From assembly GCA_963747985.1 (NCBI GenBank), contig CAVVHG010000007.1, positions 248,001 to 312,000 on the forward strand: a stretch of 64,000 nt of DNA, read 5' to 3'. The DNA comes from JACADW01 sp963747985 (GTDB lineage: Bacteria; Acidobacteriota; UBA6911). Below, in pieces: positions 54,341 through 63,703 of this stretch. Both the position numbers and the translations under genes were made by a program. The notes below the pieces were generated by a model that saw only the letters and a list, made by a program, of their open reading frames with translations, was not told the origin of the DNA and did no database searches. Numbering within the stretch: position 1 is the first letter of the stretch; every line of letters starts with the position of its first letter.

Positions 54341-56020
54341 ATGTCGGACGCACGCATTCTTCACCTGCACAGCTACTTCCTGTTTCCGTTCTCCATCGAC
54401 AAGAAGATCGTATCCGACCGGCACCCGGCGATCTGGTCCGAGGTCCGGCACTGGATCGACGGCCTGGACGAGTGGATAGGAGCGCATCACTCGCCGGGCT
54501 CGTCGACCATCGTCGGAAAACTGGGGCCGTGGCGCAGATCCACTTACAGCCGGTTCGACATGGACTCCCCAGCTTACCAGGACATGGTTTTCTTCCATCC
54601 TTTCGTGCGCAGGGTGTTCTTCGATACGGCAGACGTAACCGGATCTGCGGATGAGGCGGAGTCGCTTCTGAGATGCTACACGATTCCGCTCGGTCCGGAA
54701 AGAAAGCTCTGGTTTCACGCTGAGGACCTCAAGGGCCGCTCCGCCACGGTCGAAGTGACCGATCTCCGGCTGTTTCTTTTTGCCAACGGAATCGGCGTGC
54801 TCTCGATCGGCGTCGAAACGTTCAACCTGTCATCCCAACAGGCCTTGTGGATCAACGAATCCATGCGCAAGGTCTACGCCTCGAGCGGACGGCAGGTGCG
54901 CGAGGGCCGTATTCCGAACAGGATGACGCTGACTATCGAGACGGACGGCAAGAGCGAGACCATCAGCGAGGAGTCTTTCACACAGGGAGAAATGACCGGC
55001 TTCCTGCCGCCACTGTCGCGAAACATCACGTCGCTCATATACTTTGCCGACTACGCCAAGGGAGAGTTCGAGCCGGTGCTGGATGAGCGCATGATCGTTT
55101 ATTCCTATCTGGCTCTTGACCCGGCCTCGCTTCCCCCGGACTACGTCGACTCGGAGGCCTACCAGATCCTGCTGAGCCGCTTCCTTTACGTGGATCTGGA
55201 CGGCGTCGGGTACCGCTATGAGCCGCAGTTCGTCAAGGAGCAGATGGACAGGCAGATGTACCGGCGCTGGGCCCACCAGGGCACCTGGTACGGATTCACG
55301 AGCTACAGCAACATCACCGCCGCGATCGGGACTTTTGAGTGCGACGAACACACCCTGCGTGAAGGGTTCCTGGTGCACAGGATGTTCAACACCCGCTATT
55401 ACCTGATGGCGCTGGTGGCTTTGTTCTATCGTGCATCCCTGCTCAGTTTCGAGGAGCGCACGGCGCTGGTCTCCAAGCGCCTGTACCTCGACGAGGAAGA
55501 CGGCAAACTCACGTCGGAGAACATCCTCAGTGCGACAGACCTGCGCGCCGAGTTCCTGCACTTCTCGAACTACTGGTATTTCGACGAGCTGGCAAACAAG
55601 GACGAAGAGATCGAACATTTTGCCCTCCAGTGCCAGCAGTACCGGATCGAGCCGATCAAGACCGAGATCGAAGAGGAGCTCGAGAAGCTGAATGCGTCTC
55701 TTCAGGAGTACTCCGCATTCCGCAGTACGGAAGCCGTGAACCGACTGGCATTGCTGAGCCTGATCATGGGCGGCGGCGCGGTGCTCACGGGCTTCTTCGG
55801 TATGAATTTCGGGCACTATTTCGGTCAGGTATTCTTCCAGCCCGATGAGAGATCCCTCTACGTCCACTATCTTGCGATCGCGATGGTGGCGTTGCTGAGC
55901 TTCGGCGCCATCGCGTTCGGGTTTTACATGGTGATCGCCAACTGGTCTGACTACCGCGAGATCCTTCTCCCCAGCCGGCGCAGGGCCCGCTTGCGCCGCA
56001 GGGCCCGGCGCCGCTCTTGA
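54341..56020 (+). CDS. Divergent CorA-like membrane protein with long N-terminal domain
   Basis: A 559-aa protein. Residues 1-440 are soluble, without a recognised domain. A helical stretch follows (IEPIKTEIEEELEKLNASLQ near 445). Two C-terminal membrane helices come next, about 472-490 and 510-535. The first ends FFGMNFGHYF, recalling the Gly-Met-Asn signature of CorA-type channels. The tail is strongly basic (LPSRRRARLRRRARRRS). The topology matches CorA, but the cytoplasmic part is much larger than the usual 240 residues. A divalent-metal channel is inferred, not shown. An AGGT directly before the ATG is the only ribosome binding site. Confidence 0.65.
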   Translation: MSDARILHLHSYFLFPFSIDKKIVSDRHPAIWSEVRHWIDGLDEWIGAHHSPGSSTIVGKLGPWRRSTYSRFDMDSPAYQDMVFFHPFVRRVFFDTADVTGSADEAESLLRCYTIPLGPERKLWFHAEDLKGRSATVEVTDLRLFLFANGIGVLSIGVETFNLSSQQALWINESMRKVYASSGRQVREGRIPNRMTLTIETDGKSETISEESFTQGEMTGFLPPLSRNITSLIYFADYAKGEFEPVLDERMIVYSYLALDPASLPPDYVDSEAYQILLSRFLYVDLDGVGYRYEPQFVKEQMDRQMYRRWAHQGTWYGFTSYSNITAAIGTFECDEHTLREGFLVHRMFNTRYYLMALVALFYRASLLSFEERTALVSKRLYLDEEDGKLTSENILSATDLRAEFLHFSNYWYFDELANKDEEIEHFALQCQQYRIEPIKTEIEEELEKLNASLQEYSAFRSTEAVNRLALLSLIMGGGAVLTGFFGMNFGHYFGQVFFQPDERSLYVHYLAIAMVALLSFGAIAFGFYMVIANWSDYREILLPSRRRARLRRRARRRS

Positions 56021-56137
56021 AGGCTTCGGACTGACGGCCTGCGCTCCGCCCGGTCATCGGGGCGTCGAAAGGGCCTATCGGAACATTTCAACTCGGACGA
56101 TTTGATGTAAGAGAATACTGGAGGGACCCCAAGCATC

Positions 56138-57082
56138 GTGCACGATCTCCGAGTCCGGCCGGACCGTCGCAGCCCATGGAAACGCGGTGCCATCGGTATT
56201 GGGCTGTCATTCTGCGGGCTGATCGCCTGGCTCCCCTGCGGACCCTGCTGCCATGCCTCCTGGCGGGTTCCGGGCAGCCGGATGCCCGCCACAGATCCCT
56301 CCTTGGCCGAGCTCGAGCGCAGGCTGTTCTCCATGCTCAACCATGACAGGGCGCGGCGCGGGCTCCCTCCGCTGGTGCTCGACTCTTCACTCGCTCGTAT
56401 CGCACGCGATCACTCACGGGAGATGGCCGGCCTGGGTACTCTCGGCCACGATTTGCCGTCTTCGGGGGACCTGAAGGCACGGCTGAGTCGCGCCGGCTAC
56501 ATTGTGCGCAAGGCCCGCGAAAACGTCGCGTGCGCCGATACGATCGAACAGGCAGAAACCGCCCTCCTGAAAAGCCCCGGGCACCTCAAGAACATAATGG
56601 CCGCCGATGTGAGCCATGTCGGTGTCGGCATTGCCCGCGGATCCGCGTCGCATGCGGGCGATCTCTTCATCACCCAGATATTCGCCGATCCCGCGACGCC
56701 GCCGAAGCCTGAGCAGCTTCGCAGGAGGCAGCTGACCAGGATCGAGGAAACGAGACGCAGCTCGGGTTTGAAGCCGCTTCGTGTCGACCCTCTCTTCGAC
56801 AAGACGGCCGCCCGACTGATCGGCAGCCTCGAGTTTCCGTTCAAGGCTGGGGACCTCGATCGACTGCTCGATGATGCGGCAGCGCATATCCCGCAGGGAA
56901 CCCTGAACGACGTCTCGAGAATCAGCCTCGACGTGCAGCTGGTTCACGATGAAAGAGACCTGAAGATATCCGACGAGCTGCGCCGGACTCGCACAAGTGT
57001 TCTGGGGACGGCCGCGCGCGAGTTCCGTGACGCCCACGCTCAATCCGTGGTCGCAATACTCACCCTCATCGGTTCGCGCTGA
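56138..57082 (+). CDS. CAP (SCP/PR-1) domain secreted protein
   Basis: A 314-aa protein with a GTG start at 56138 and GGAGGGA 12 nt upstream. The N-terminal hydrophobic segment, about residues 18-40 (GAIGIGLSFCGLIAWLPC), is a signal or lipoprotein-like leader. The CAP domain, residues about 58-170, has LNHDRARRGLPPLVLDSSLA, ARDHSREMAG, NVACADTIEQAETALLKSPG and THV-like GVGIARG. The following 140 residues are unrecognised. Bacterial CAP proteins are extracellular; the function is mostly unknown. Confidence 0.82.
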   Translation: MHDLRVRPDRRSPWKRGAIGIGLSFCGLIAWLPCGPCCHASWRVPGSRMPATDPSLAELERRLFSMLNHDRARRGLPPLVLDSSLARIARDHSREMAGLGTLGHDLPSSGDLKARLSRAGYIVRKARENVACADTIEQAETALLKSPGHLKNIMAADVSHVGVGIARGSASHAGDLFITQIFADPATPPKPEQLRRRQLTRIEETRRSSGLKPLRVDPLFDKTAARLIGSLEFPFKAGDLDRLLDDAAAHIPQGTLNDVSRISLDVQLVHDERDLKISDELRRTRTSVLGTAAREFRDAHAQSVVAILTLIGSR

Positions 57083-57124
57083 AGTATTGCCCGCGCACTC
57101 GGCGTCTCCGCGGTAAAGCCCTTT

Positions 57125-58615
57125 CTAGCGGGATTCGGCGGGCCAGAACGCGTCGAGGACCTCCAGGGTGCGGTCCACCAGAATCCTGCCCCCGGCCGGC
57201 CCCACGAGCGCACTTTCGGCCACCGCACTGTATCCTCCGCCGGCGACTGCCCTTTCCGTGGGCAGGTAACCGCCATCGCCGCAGGCGAGCTGGATGACGA
57301 AGGTCTGCAACGCACGGCTGCGCGTCCGGATCTGGATGCCGTAGTCCAGAAAAAGCTCAAACGGATTCGTCGCAATAGCCACGTCGCCCAGCCGTAGCGC
57401 ATGCAGTTCCATGGAGTAGCTGGCGTGTTTCTCAGGGTGCTCGTAACGGTCTGTCACCTCCTGATGCCAGGCCAGGCGGGCGAAATCCTCGCGTCCCCAA
57501 TTTTCGCGCGGCTTCGACCGGATCGCGTCACATGCGGACTTCGCCGCCAGATACTCCTCCTTGGAGATTCTCGATGTGGGTAGTTGAAGGTTCCGGACGG
57601 TGTGCGCGAAAGGCAGCTGTGCGTAGGTCTCGCTCCGGACCGCCGCGTAGGCGTAGCTGACTGCATCCGCAATTCTGACCGCGATAGCGCGGGTCTCCGG
57701 CACGTCACCGCTCATCTTTCTCATGCGGGCCGCCGCCGCCTTCTGAATCTGCGGGTGAGGCGATAGATCCCCCGAAGCCCCGGTCCAGGCCAGAACGAAC
57801 AGATCCCCGGAGAAACGTTCCCTGAGAATGGCTCGCAGGTCGTGCCAGAAATCGGAGGAGACGTAGTTCTCGCCTTCCACAACCTGGGAAGGACAGGGTA
57901 CGTTTACGGCCACCCCTGCGAGTTTTCGATTCGCATCCCGGAAGAAAAGGGTCTGAATGGTTGAATCCTCGTATCCCTCCACATGGCGGAAGTCATCTGT
58001 GTCATTGCGGCCGTACATTTCGGCACGGCCGTCCGCGTAGACCATCCGCCGGTTGAATCCCGCCACGGCGTAACCCAGACCCCAGTTGACGCTTCCCGGC
58101 CGCCTCTTCTCCCAGGCCTCGGTTGCAGCCTCGCCCAGTCGTCTCAGAAGGAAGTCGACGTACTCGGCGGGTTTCATCACGCCGGGTTCGGTCACTTCGT
58201 ACCATTTCTCGCCGGTGACCGGACCCGTGTGAGTATGAGTGGCATTCAGGATGAGCTTGCGCGTGTCGAAGCCGACCAGTCTTCCTTCCAGGCTGCGGCG
58301 CAGGCGGGGCGTGATCGTGTCGTCGATTCCGACGAGGTCGCAGGAGACCAGGATCGCCTGGTCGAGCGAGCGCTCACCCTCACGCGTCTCGATGGCCAGC
58401 GCGGTAGACCAGAGGGGAGCCTCGACGTGCGTGGAGATCCGTTTGTGGAACTGCCCGGAGAGCGCGACAGGCCTATCGGGCGTGATCTCGCGTGACGCCC
58501 ATCCCAGATGGATCGTTCCGGGCTGGGTTCCGGAGTCGGACCGGGCCTCAAACCCGGGAGCCCCGGACAGGAGGGTAAAGATGGACATCGAAACAAGAAA
58601 GGTGATTCGGCTCAC
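57125..58615 (-). CDS. Neutral/alkaline non-lysosomal ceramidase family protein
   Basis: A 496-aa exported protein. GTG 58615 is favoured because GGAGG lies five nt upstream; an in-frame TTG at 58627 is the alternative. A signal peptide (ITFLVSMSIFTLLSGAPG) precedes the family N-domain: HLGWASREITPDRPVALSGQ, then LILNATHTHTGPVTGEKW with zinc-binding His residues, and VLAWTGASGDLSPHPQIQKA. It lacks the small C-terminal domain of full ceramidases (600-700 aa). Hydrolysis of ceramide or another amide is inferred from family only. Confidence 0.82.
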   Translation of the reverse strand: MSRITFLVSMSIFTLLSGAPGFEARSDSGTQPGTIHLGWASREITPDRPVALSGQFHKRISTHVEAPLWSTALAIETREGERSLDQAILVSCDLVGIDDTITPRLRRSLEGRLVGFDTRKLILNATHTHTGPVTGEKWYEVTEPGVMKPAEYVDFLLRRLGEAATEAWEKRRPGSVNWGLGYAVAGFNRRMVYADGRAEMYGRNDTDDFRHVEGYEDSTIQTLFFRDANRKLAGVAVNVPCPSQVVEGENYVSSDFWHDLRAILRERFSGDLFVLAWTGASGDLSPHPQIQKAAAARMRKMSGDVPETRAIAVRIADAVSYAYAAVRSETYAQLPFAHTVRNLQLPTSRISKEEYLAAKSACDAIRSKPRENWGREDFARLAWHQEVTDRYEHPEKHASYSMELHALRLGDVAIATNPFELFLDYGIQIRTRSRALQTFVIQLACGDGGYLPTERAVAGGGYSAVAESALVGPAGGRILVDRTLEVLDAFWPAESR

Positions 58616-58801
58616 AGCATCCTCCAAGAGTGACCTGCACGGCCCTTGATACCCCTGCCGGACGCATTGGTCAAGCTGTATGCCGCAGGTCGGCAGGATG
58701 ACCAGCCGGGGCCGAGCGAGTCCTGTCGATGCCCAGCAGCATCTGTTATTTGAGCTCGGATGCGGTTAGAATCAGCGCGTACATAACCAGGAGGAACAAG
58801 G

Positions 58802-59419
58802 ATGCGTATCAGGTGCGTTGGGGTTCAGGTGGTCGCAGTATCAGTCGCTCTGTGGCTCGCCGTTGCCGCGTTCGGGCAGGGCAAGGCGGAGAAGAAGTCC
58901 GCCGGAGGCGCCAAACACCCGATCGTCGTCATGGAGACCACGATGGGGACGATCAAGATCGAAGTGCTTACGGACAAGGCCCCCGTCACGGCAAAGAACT
59001 TCCTCGACTACGTTTCCGCGGGTTTCTACAACGGGACCGTCTTTCACCGTGTGGTGCCGGAATTCGTGATCCAGGGAGGCGGCTACCTCGAAAACATGAC
59101 GAAGAAGCCGACGAATCCTCCGATCAAGAACGAATCCAAGAACGGACTGAAGAACCTGCGTGGGTCCCTCTCCATGGCACGGTACGATGATCCGAACAGC
59201 GCCACCTCCCAGTTCTTCATCAACCTCAAAGATAACGCTCACCTGGATCCGCCCGCGGGTGGCTGGGGATACGCCGTCTTTGCCAAGGTGGTCGCGGGCA
59301 TGGACGTCGTCGACAAGATAGCCACGGTGGCGACTTCCACGCGGAGCGTCCAGGGAACGCCGTTCCAGAACGTCCCGGTGAAACCCGTTGTCGTCAAGTC
59401 GGCCCAGGTGCAGCCGTAA
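58802..59419 (+). CDS. Exported cyclophilin-type peptidyl-prolyl isomerase
   Basis: A 205-aa protein with AGGAGG before the ATG. A signal peptide (VVAVSVALWLAVAAFGQG) precedes the cyclophilin domain: VMETTMGTIKIEVLTDKAP, FYNGTVFHRVVPEFVIQGG with the catalytic-type Arg, LSMARYDDPNSATSQFFINL, and WGYAVFAKVVAGMDVVDKIA. It should help fold periplasmic proteins. TAGAAT about 28 nt upstream may be its -10 box. It is convergent with the second OPT transporter gene. Confidence 0.93.
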   Translation: MRIRCVGVQVVAVSVALWLAVAAFGQGKAEKKSAGGAKHPIVVMETTMGTIKIEVLTDKAPVTAKNFLDYVSAGFYNGTVFHRVVPEFVIQGGGYLENMTKKPTNPPIKNESKNGLKNLRGSLSMARYDDPNSATSQFFINLKDNAHLDPPAGGWGYAVFAKVVAGMDVVDKIATVATSTRSVQGTPFQNVPVKPVVVKSAQVQP

Positions 59420-59489
59420 TGCAGGCTGAAAGATCCGAAGACGTGTGCCGGAGCGGACACGCTCTCTGCGGACTGATTCAGTGAACTGA

Positions 59490-59505
59490 TGCTGCTTTCG
59501 CAGCA
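59490..59505. terminator. Hairpin at the cyclophilin/OPT convergent junction
   Basis: TGCTGC-TTTC-GCAGCA is a perfect stem at 59490-59505. It can be extended by CTGA-type flanks and is followed by no T-run. It may terminate both converging genes. Confidence 0.35.
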
Positions 59506-59510
59506 GTGAG

Positions 59511-61439
59511 TCAGCGAAGATCTCTCTCCCCGGTCTTGTTCCCGGCATGCAGTGAACGGTAGACGAGCAGCGGCAGGGCCAGCAGCACCATCAGTGCGAG
59601 CGCTGATCGGACCGGCTCCGAGGCAACTCCGGGCAAAGGCAAGGACAGGTCGAAGGCCACGGGGATCGCGAGAAAGATCCCCGTCAGTGCCTCCCCGGCC
59701 ACAAGGCCGGCGCAGATGACCGTTCCCTTCTGGATCGACGCCGCCAGGGAATCCGCATTCTTCTGACGCAGGGTGAGAAAGAGGTGGATCAGCCCTCCGA
59801 GCAGAATCGGGAGTGTAGTCGTGAATGGCAGGTAGATGCCGACCGCAACAGCCATGGGGCTGATCCCGAAGCTGGATCCCCTCCGGCGCAGGAGTTCGCC
59901 GACGCCAATCAGGACGATAGCCAGAATCATGCCCAGCGTCACCATGTTCCAGGGCAGGCTGGAACCCTCCATGAAGAGTCCCCGGGCCATGGCCGAAAAC
60001 ATGCTGGCCTGCGGTGCGAGCAGTTTGTCGGAACCTATGTGGAACGCGCCATCGAGAAAAGCCATCAGGGGTGCGGCAAGCAGGGAGGTCGCAACGACCG
60101 CGATGAGCAGTCCCGCCTGCAGCGCACGCGGAGTGCCGCCGACCACGATCGCCGTCTTGAAATTCTGAGCAGCCGTGCCTGACAGGCACGCGGCAAGGCA
60201 CACGACGCCGGAGATCAGGAGCACAGTCCGGACCGCTTCCACGCCTCCCAGTCCTCCGGCGAACAGGAACACTGCAGCGAGCAGAAAAGTACAAATCGTT
60301 ATACCCGATACCGGCTGGTTTGTGCTTCCGATCAGTCCGACGATGTATACAGATACGGCCACGAAGAAGAACACGGCCAGCACGGTGTAGATGGTCGCGA
60401 TCGTCGCACCGGCGACGCCTACACTCGCAAAATAGACGATCACGGAGAGCAGTACCCCCGCTGCAATCAGGCTCCAGATCACGCCGTGTGACAGGTCCGG
60501 GCTGCCCGGATTCACCTCGGGATTATCGGACGTTCGCGCCCTGGAAAAACCCGCTGCCGCCGACCGGATGCCGGCCGCCAGCTGCCGGCGGATCTGAATG
60601 ATGGACCAGAGCCCGCCGATGATCATGCCGCCCACACCGATGTAGCGCACCTTCGAAGCCCAGATGGCCTCGGCCGCGTCCGCAGCCATGGCCTGCGACG
60701 GCTCGAGCGCAGTGAAAATGGGAATGAATACCAGCCAGGCCAGCGCTCCCCCGGCGGCGATGAGCACGGCGCCGTTGAATTCGACGATGAATCCGACGCC
60801 CACCAGCGCTGCCGAGATGTCGGAACCCAGCTTGAATGCCGCCCCGCCCACCCGGAATGCTGTCGATATGCTCTCCTGCATTACGGCGATGCCGCTCGAG
60901 AAGATCTTCACGGCCATACCTCCGAAGAACGCAGCGACCACTCCCAGCATCCCCTCGCGCCGGCCCTGACCGAATGCAGCCATGCCCGTTTTCAGGATCT
61001 CGGCAGTCGCCACTCCTTCAGGGTACTTAAGCTCCTTTGATGCGATCACCATCGGTTCCCTGAGGAAGCCCGTCAGGACTACGCCCAGGGTGCTTCCCGC
61101 CAGGACCGCCGCTGTGACGGTCAGGTACTCAAATGCGCCCCATGAGCGGAACGGCACGAATGCCCCGGAGAGCACCAGCGCCGGGAAGACGAAAATGACG
61201 CCGGCCGCAATACCTTCACCCACAGAGCCGGTTGCCTGGGTAAGATTCACCTCTGCGATCGACTTCGATCGCAGAATCGTGTGGAAGAGAATCAGCGCAA
61301 GCACGCTGCAGGGGATGTTGGCGGAAATCGTCAACCCCACCTTGAGACCCAGGTATGTGTTCGCGGCAACCATGGCCAGGCTTAGCAGCACACCAACCAG
61401 AACGGCTCGAGCTGTGAATTCCCGATTTTCCATCGCCAT
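59511..61439 (-). CDS. OPT family oligopeptide transporter (second copy)
   Basis: A 642-aa membrane transporter, a distant paralogue of the one at 14454-16496. Start ATG 61439 (MAMENREFTARAVLVG) with GAGGA upstream. It has family motifs ANTYLGLKVGLTISANIPCS near the N-terminus and LIGSTNQPVSGITICTF in the middle, with many hydrophobic segments. No dipeptidase or PqqD-like gene accompanies this copy, so its substrate may differ. It is divergent from the small membrane protein/SSS pair. Confidence 0.92.
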   Translation of the reverse strand: MAMENREFTARAVLVGVLLSLAMVAANTYLGLKVGLTISANIPCSVLALILFHTILRSKSIAEVNLTQATGSVGEGIAAGVIFVFPALVLSGAFVPFRSWGAFEYLTVTAAVLAGSTLGVVLTGFLREPMVIASKELKYPEGVATAEILKTGMAAFGQGRREGMLGVVAAFFGGMAVKIFSSGIAVMQESISTAFRVGGAAFKLGSDISAALVGVGFIVEFNGAVLIAAGGALAWLVFIPIFTALEPSQAMAADAAEAIWASKVRYIGVGGMIIGGLWSIIQIRRQLAAGIRSAAAGFSRARTSDNPEVNPGSPDLSHGVIWSLIAAGVLLSVIVYFASVGVAGATIATIYTVLAVFFFVAVSVYIVGLIGSTNQPVSGITICTFLLAAVFLFAGGLGGVEAVRTVLLISGVVCLAACLSGTAAQNFKTAIVVGGTPRALQAGLLIAVVATSLLAAPLMAFLDGAFHIGSDKLLAPQASMFSAMARGLFMEGSSLPWNMVTLGMILAIVLIGVGELLRRRGSSFGISPMAVAVGIYLPFTTTLPILLGGLIHLFLTLRQKNADSLAASIQKGTVICAGLVAGEALTGIFLAIPVAFDLSLPLPGVASEPVRSALALMVLLALPLLVYRSLHAGNKTGERDLR

Positions 61440-61559
61440 GATCCTCTGCATGAACTGAGAAGATGTAGTTCCTATCGGAGGCCGGCGGATCATATCATCC
61501 GCCTGTGCCGGGGGCCAATGCCTGGCTTATGACACCTGCGGCAGGTTTCAGACTCCGGG

Positions 61560-61588
61560 TTGTGCAGGGGGAAGCGACTCTCTATGAT
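61560..61588 (+). promoter_or_regulatory. Promoter giving a near-leaderless mRNA for the small membrane protein
   Basis: TTGTGC (61560-61565), 17 nt, TATGAT (61583-61588). The ATG is at 61596, seven nt after the -10 box, so the leader would be about 0-1 nt. Confidence 0.45.
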
Positions 61589-61595
61589 AGGTGGC

Positions 61596-61763
61596 ATGGC
61601 CACGAATTCACGATTGTCGAACCGGGGTGAGAACCGCAGGAGTGCAGAAGTTGAAGATTCGCCGCCATTCAGCACCTGGAAACGCCTGTATGCGGCCGTG
61701 GTCATCTACACCCTGGTTCTCGCAGCGGCTCTTTACTGGATGACCGCGGCGCTGAACCGCTGA
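61596..61763 (+). CDS. Small single-span membrane protein beside SSS symporter
   Basis: A 55-aa protein. A charged N-terminus of about 28 residues precedes one membrane helix (WKRLYAAVVIYTLVLAAALY). It ends 6 nt before the symporter ATG, so it is translated from the same mRNA. Small hydrophobic partners precede some solute:sodium symporters, which makes a real gene likely. ATG 61584 is an alternative start. The function is unknown; assembly or stability of the symporter is a guess. Confidence 0.65.
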   Translation: MATNSRLSNRGENRRSAEVEDSPPFSTWKRLYAAVVIYTLVLAAALYWMTAALNR

Positions 61764-61769
61764 GGATCG

Positions 61770-63470
61770 ATGCGCCCTGCCGACTGGATCATCGTCGCTG
61801 CATATTTCGCCTACGTTCTCTGGGAAGGTGTGCGTCACGGCCGGAAGAACGCCAGCCTCGACGATTATTTCAGGGGCCAGAGGTCGCTCCGGTGGTGGGC
61901 GGTGGGCCTTTCGGTCATGGCCACGCAGGCCAGCGCCATTACCTACATCGGCACCACGGGCCAGGCTTACGGGGCCGGGATGTCCTTCATCCAGGTATAT
62001 CTTCCTCAGCCGCTGGTCATGGTCGTTCTATGTCTTACATTCGTGCCGTTCTTCTACCGGGCGAATGTCTTCACCGCCTATGAATACCTGGAAAGGCGTT
62101 TCGACGCGAGAACCCGCAGCCTCACCAGCTTTCTGTTCCTGATGTCGCGCGGACTGTCCGTGAGCATAGTCCTCTACGCGCCGTCGATCGTACTGGGCGT
62201 CATCTTCGGCTGGAGCGAAGTTACGACGATCCTGGTAATGGGACTGACGACGATCGTCTACACAACCATTGGCGGAAACAAGGCAGTGATCCTGGTGGAT
62301 GCCAAGCAGATGATGCTCATGTTCGCCGGGATCTTCGTGGCGATTGGCCTCCTCCTGGCCCGCCTGCCTGATACCTTCTCGTTCTCCGACGCGATTCATC
62401 TCGCCGGTGCCACGCGCAAATGGAACAATATCGACCTTTCAACGGACCTCAGCAGTTCCTACACGCTCCTTTCCGGTATGCTCGGAGGATTCTTCCTTGC
62501 GCTCTCCTATTTCGGGTGCGACCAGAGCCAGGTGCAGCGGTACCTGACCGGCAGGTCGATTACTGAGAGCCGCCTGAGCCTGATTTTCAACGCGTTCGTG
62601 AAGGTACCGATGCAGTTCCTGATCCTGGCGATCGGCGTCCTCATGTTCGTGTTCTATCACTTCGAGAAGCCGCCGCTGAACTTCAATGAGTCCTACCAGA
62701 GGCTCCTGGCTGCAAGAGCGCCGGCGGAGTATGCCGACCTGGAAAGGAGACACGAAGCGGCGTTTCAACAGCGGCGGGAGGCTGCCATGGAGCTCGAGCT
62801 GGCCAGGAGGGCAGGCGGCACCTTCGAGCCCGAGGAGCGACGCTACCTGGCGGCCCAGGAAGCCCTGCAGAGAGTCAGTGAATCCAACCGTCTGCTTCTT
62901 TCGAAGACTCTTGGCGCCGCTCCGTCCGCCGAGATCAACTACGTGTTTCCCTCCTTCCTGCTTCACTACGCGCCCGCAGGCGTGCTGGGGATCATGATCG
63001 CCGTGATCTTCGCCGCCGCCATGTCGACCTTTTCATCCGAAATCAACTCACTGGCGAGCGCGAGCGTCATAGATTTCTACAAGCGCTACTGCAGACCCGA
63101 GGCGCCGGACCGTCACTATCTGCTGGTTTCGCGCGGCGCGACCGTATTCTGGGGGCTTTTCGCGACGGCGGCTGCCGTGTTCGCAGGCCGGCTCGGTTCT
63201 CTGATTGAAGCGGTCAACAAGGTGGGTTCGTACTTCTATGGGCCCATCCTCGGTGTCTTCCTGCTTGCCTTCTTCGTCCGTCGCTCCAACTCTGCCGGGG
63301 CGTTCTGGGGACTCCTTGCGGGAGAAATGAGCGTGCTGGCAGTTGCCCGGTATTCCTCGGTATCGTGGCTCTACTACAACGTGGTGGGGGCCGCGGCCGT
63401 GGTCCTGGCGGGTTCCCTCATCAGCCGGGTATCACGGACAGTGCGCTCAGAGCCGGTCGCGCGGGTGTAG
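61770..63470 (+). CDS. Sodium:solute symporter (SSS) family transporter
   Basis: A 566-aa transporter with about 13 hydrophobic segments. Core features: SLDDYFRGQRSLRWWAVGLS, ATQASAITYIGTTGQAYGAG, YEYLERRFDARTRSLTSFLF, and a sodium-site region AAAMSTFSSEINSLASAS. A soluble insert of about 85 residues (about 305-390, charged and coiled-coil-like: LERRHEAAFQQRREAAMELE) interrupts the membrane domain before the later helices and is unusual. The substrate (sugar, acid or amino acid) is not clear. GAGG precedes the ATG. Confidence 0.92.
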   Translation: MRPADWIIVAAYFAYVLWEGVRHGRKNASLDDYFRGQRSLRWWAVGLSVMATQASAITYIGTTGQAYGAGMSFIQVYLPQPLVMVVLCLTFVPFFYRANVFTAYEYLERRFDARTRSLTSFLFLMSRGLSVSIVLYAPSIVLGVIFGWSEVTTILVMGLTTIVYTTIGGNKAVILVDAKQMMLMFAGIFVAIGLLLARLPDTFSFSDAIHLAGATRKWNNIDLSTDLSSSYTLLSGMLGGFFLALSYFGCDQSQVQRYLTGRSITESRLSLIFNAFVKVPMQFLILAIGVLMFVFYHFEKPPLNFNESYQRLLAARAPAEYADLERRHEAAFQQRREAAMELELARRAGGTFEPEERRYLAAQEALQRVSESNRLLLSKTLGAAPSAEINYVFPSFLLHYAPAGVLGIMIAVIFAAAMSTFSSEINSLASASVIDFYKRYCRPEAPDRHYLLVSRGATVFWGLFATAAAVFAGRLGSLIEAVNKVGSYFYGPILGVFLLAFFVRRSNSAGAFWGLLAGEMSVLAVARYSSVSWLYYNVVGAAAVVLAGSLISRVSRTVRSEPVARV

Positions 63471-63513
63471 CGGCGTGTGGTGCGAGACTGCCTGGTCCGG
63501 CCCGAATTACCCT

Positions 63514-63568
63514 GGATATCGGGATCGGAATCGGGGGCGCAGTCGGTGCCGGATTTCGGGATCCTGAT
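63514..63568. repeat. Degenerate GGNATC tract, convergent junction
   Basis: GATATCGGGATCGGAATCGG (63514-63533), then GGGCGCAGTCGGTGCCGGAT and TTCGGGATCCTGATG. It lies between the symporter gene and the convergent PIG-L gene. No other feature is seen in the 233-nt gap. Confidence 0.5.
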
Positions 63569-63703
63569 GAGCCGACGGGCCTCCGCGCGACGTTGGCCCA
63601 AGGTCGACACCGATGCCGATGGCAGCTTCGACTGGCTTTGGTATGACGTGGAGCACTGCCAGGTCGGCGACGCTTCGCTGCCCGGAGAGGCTCCGGCGGG
63701 TGC

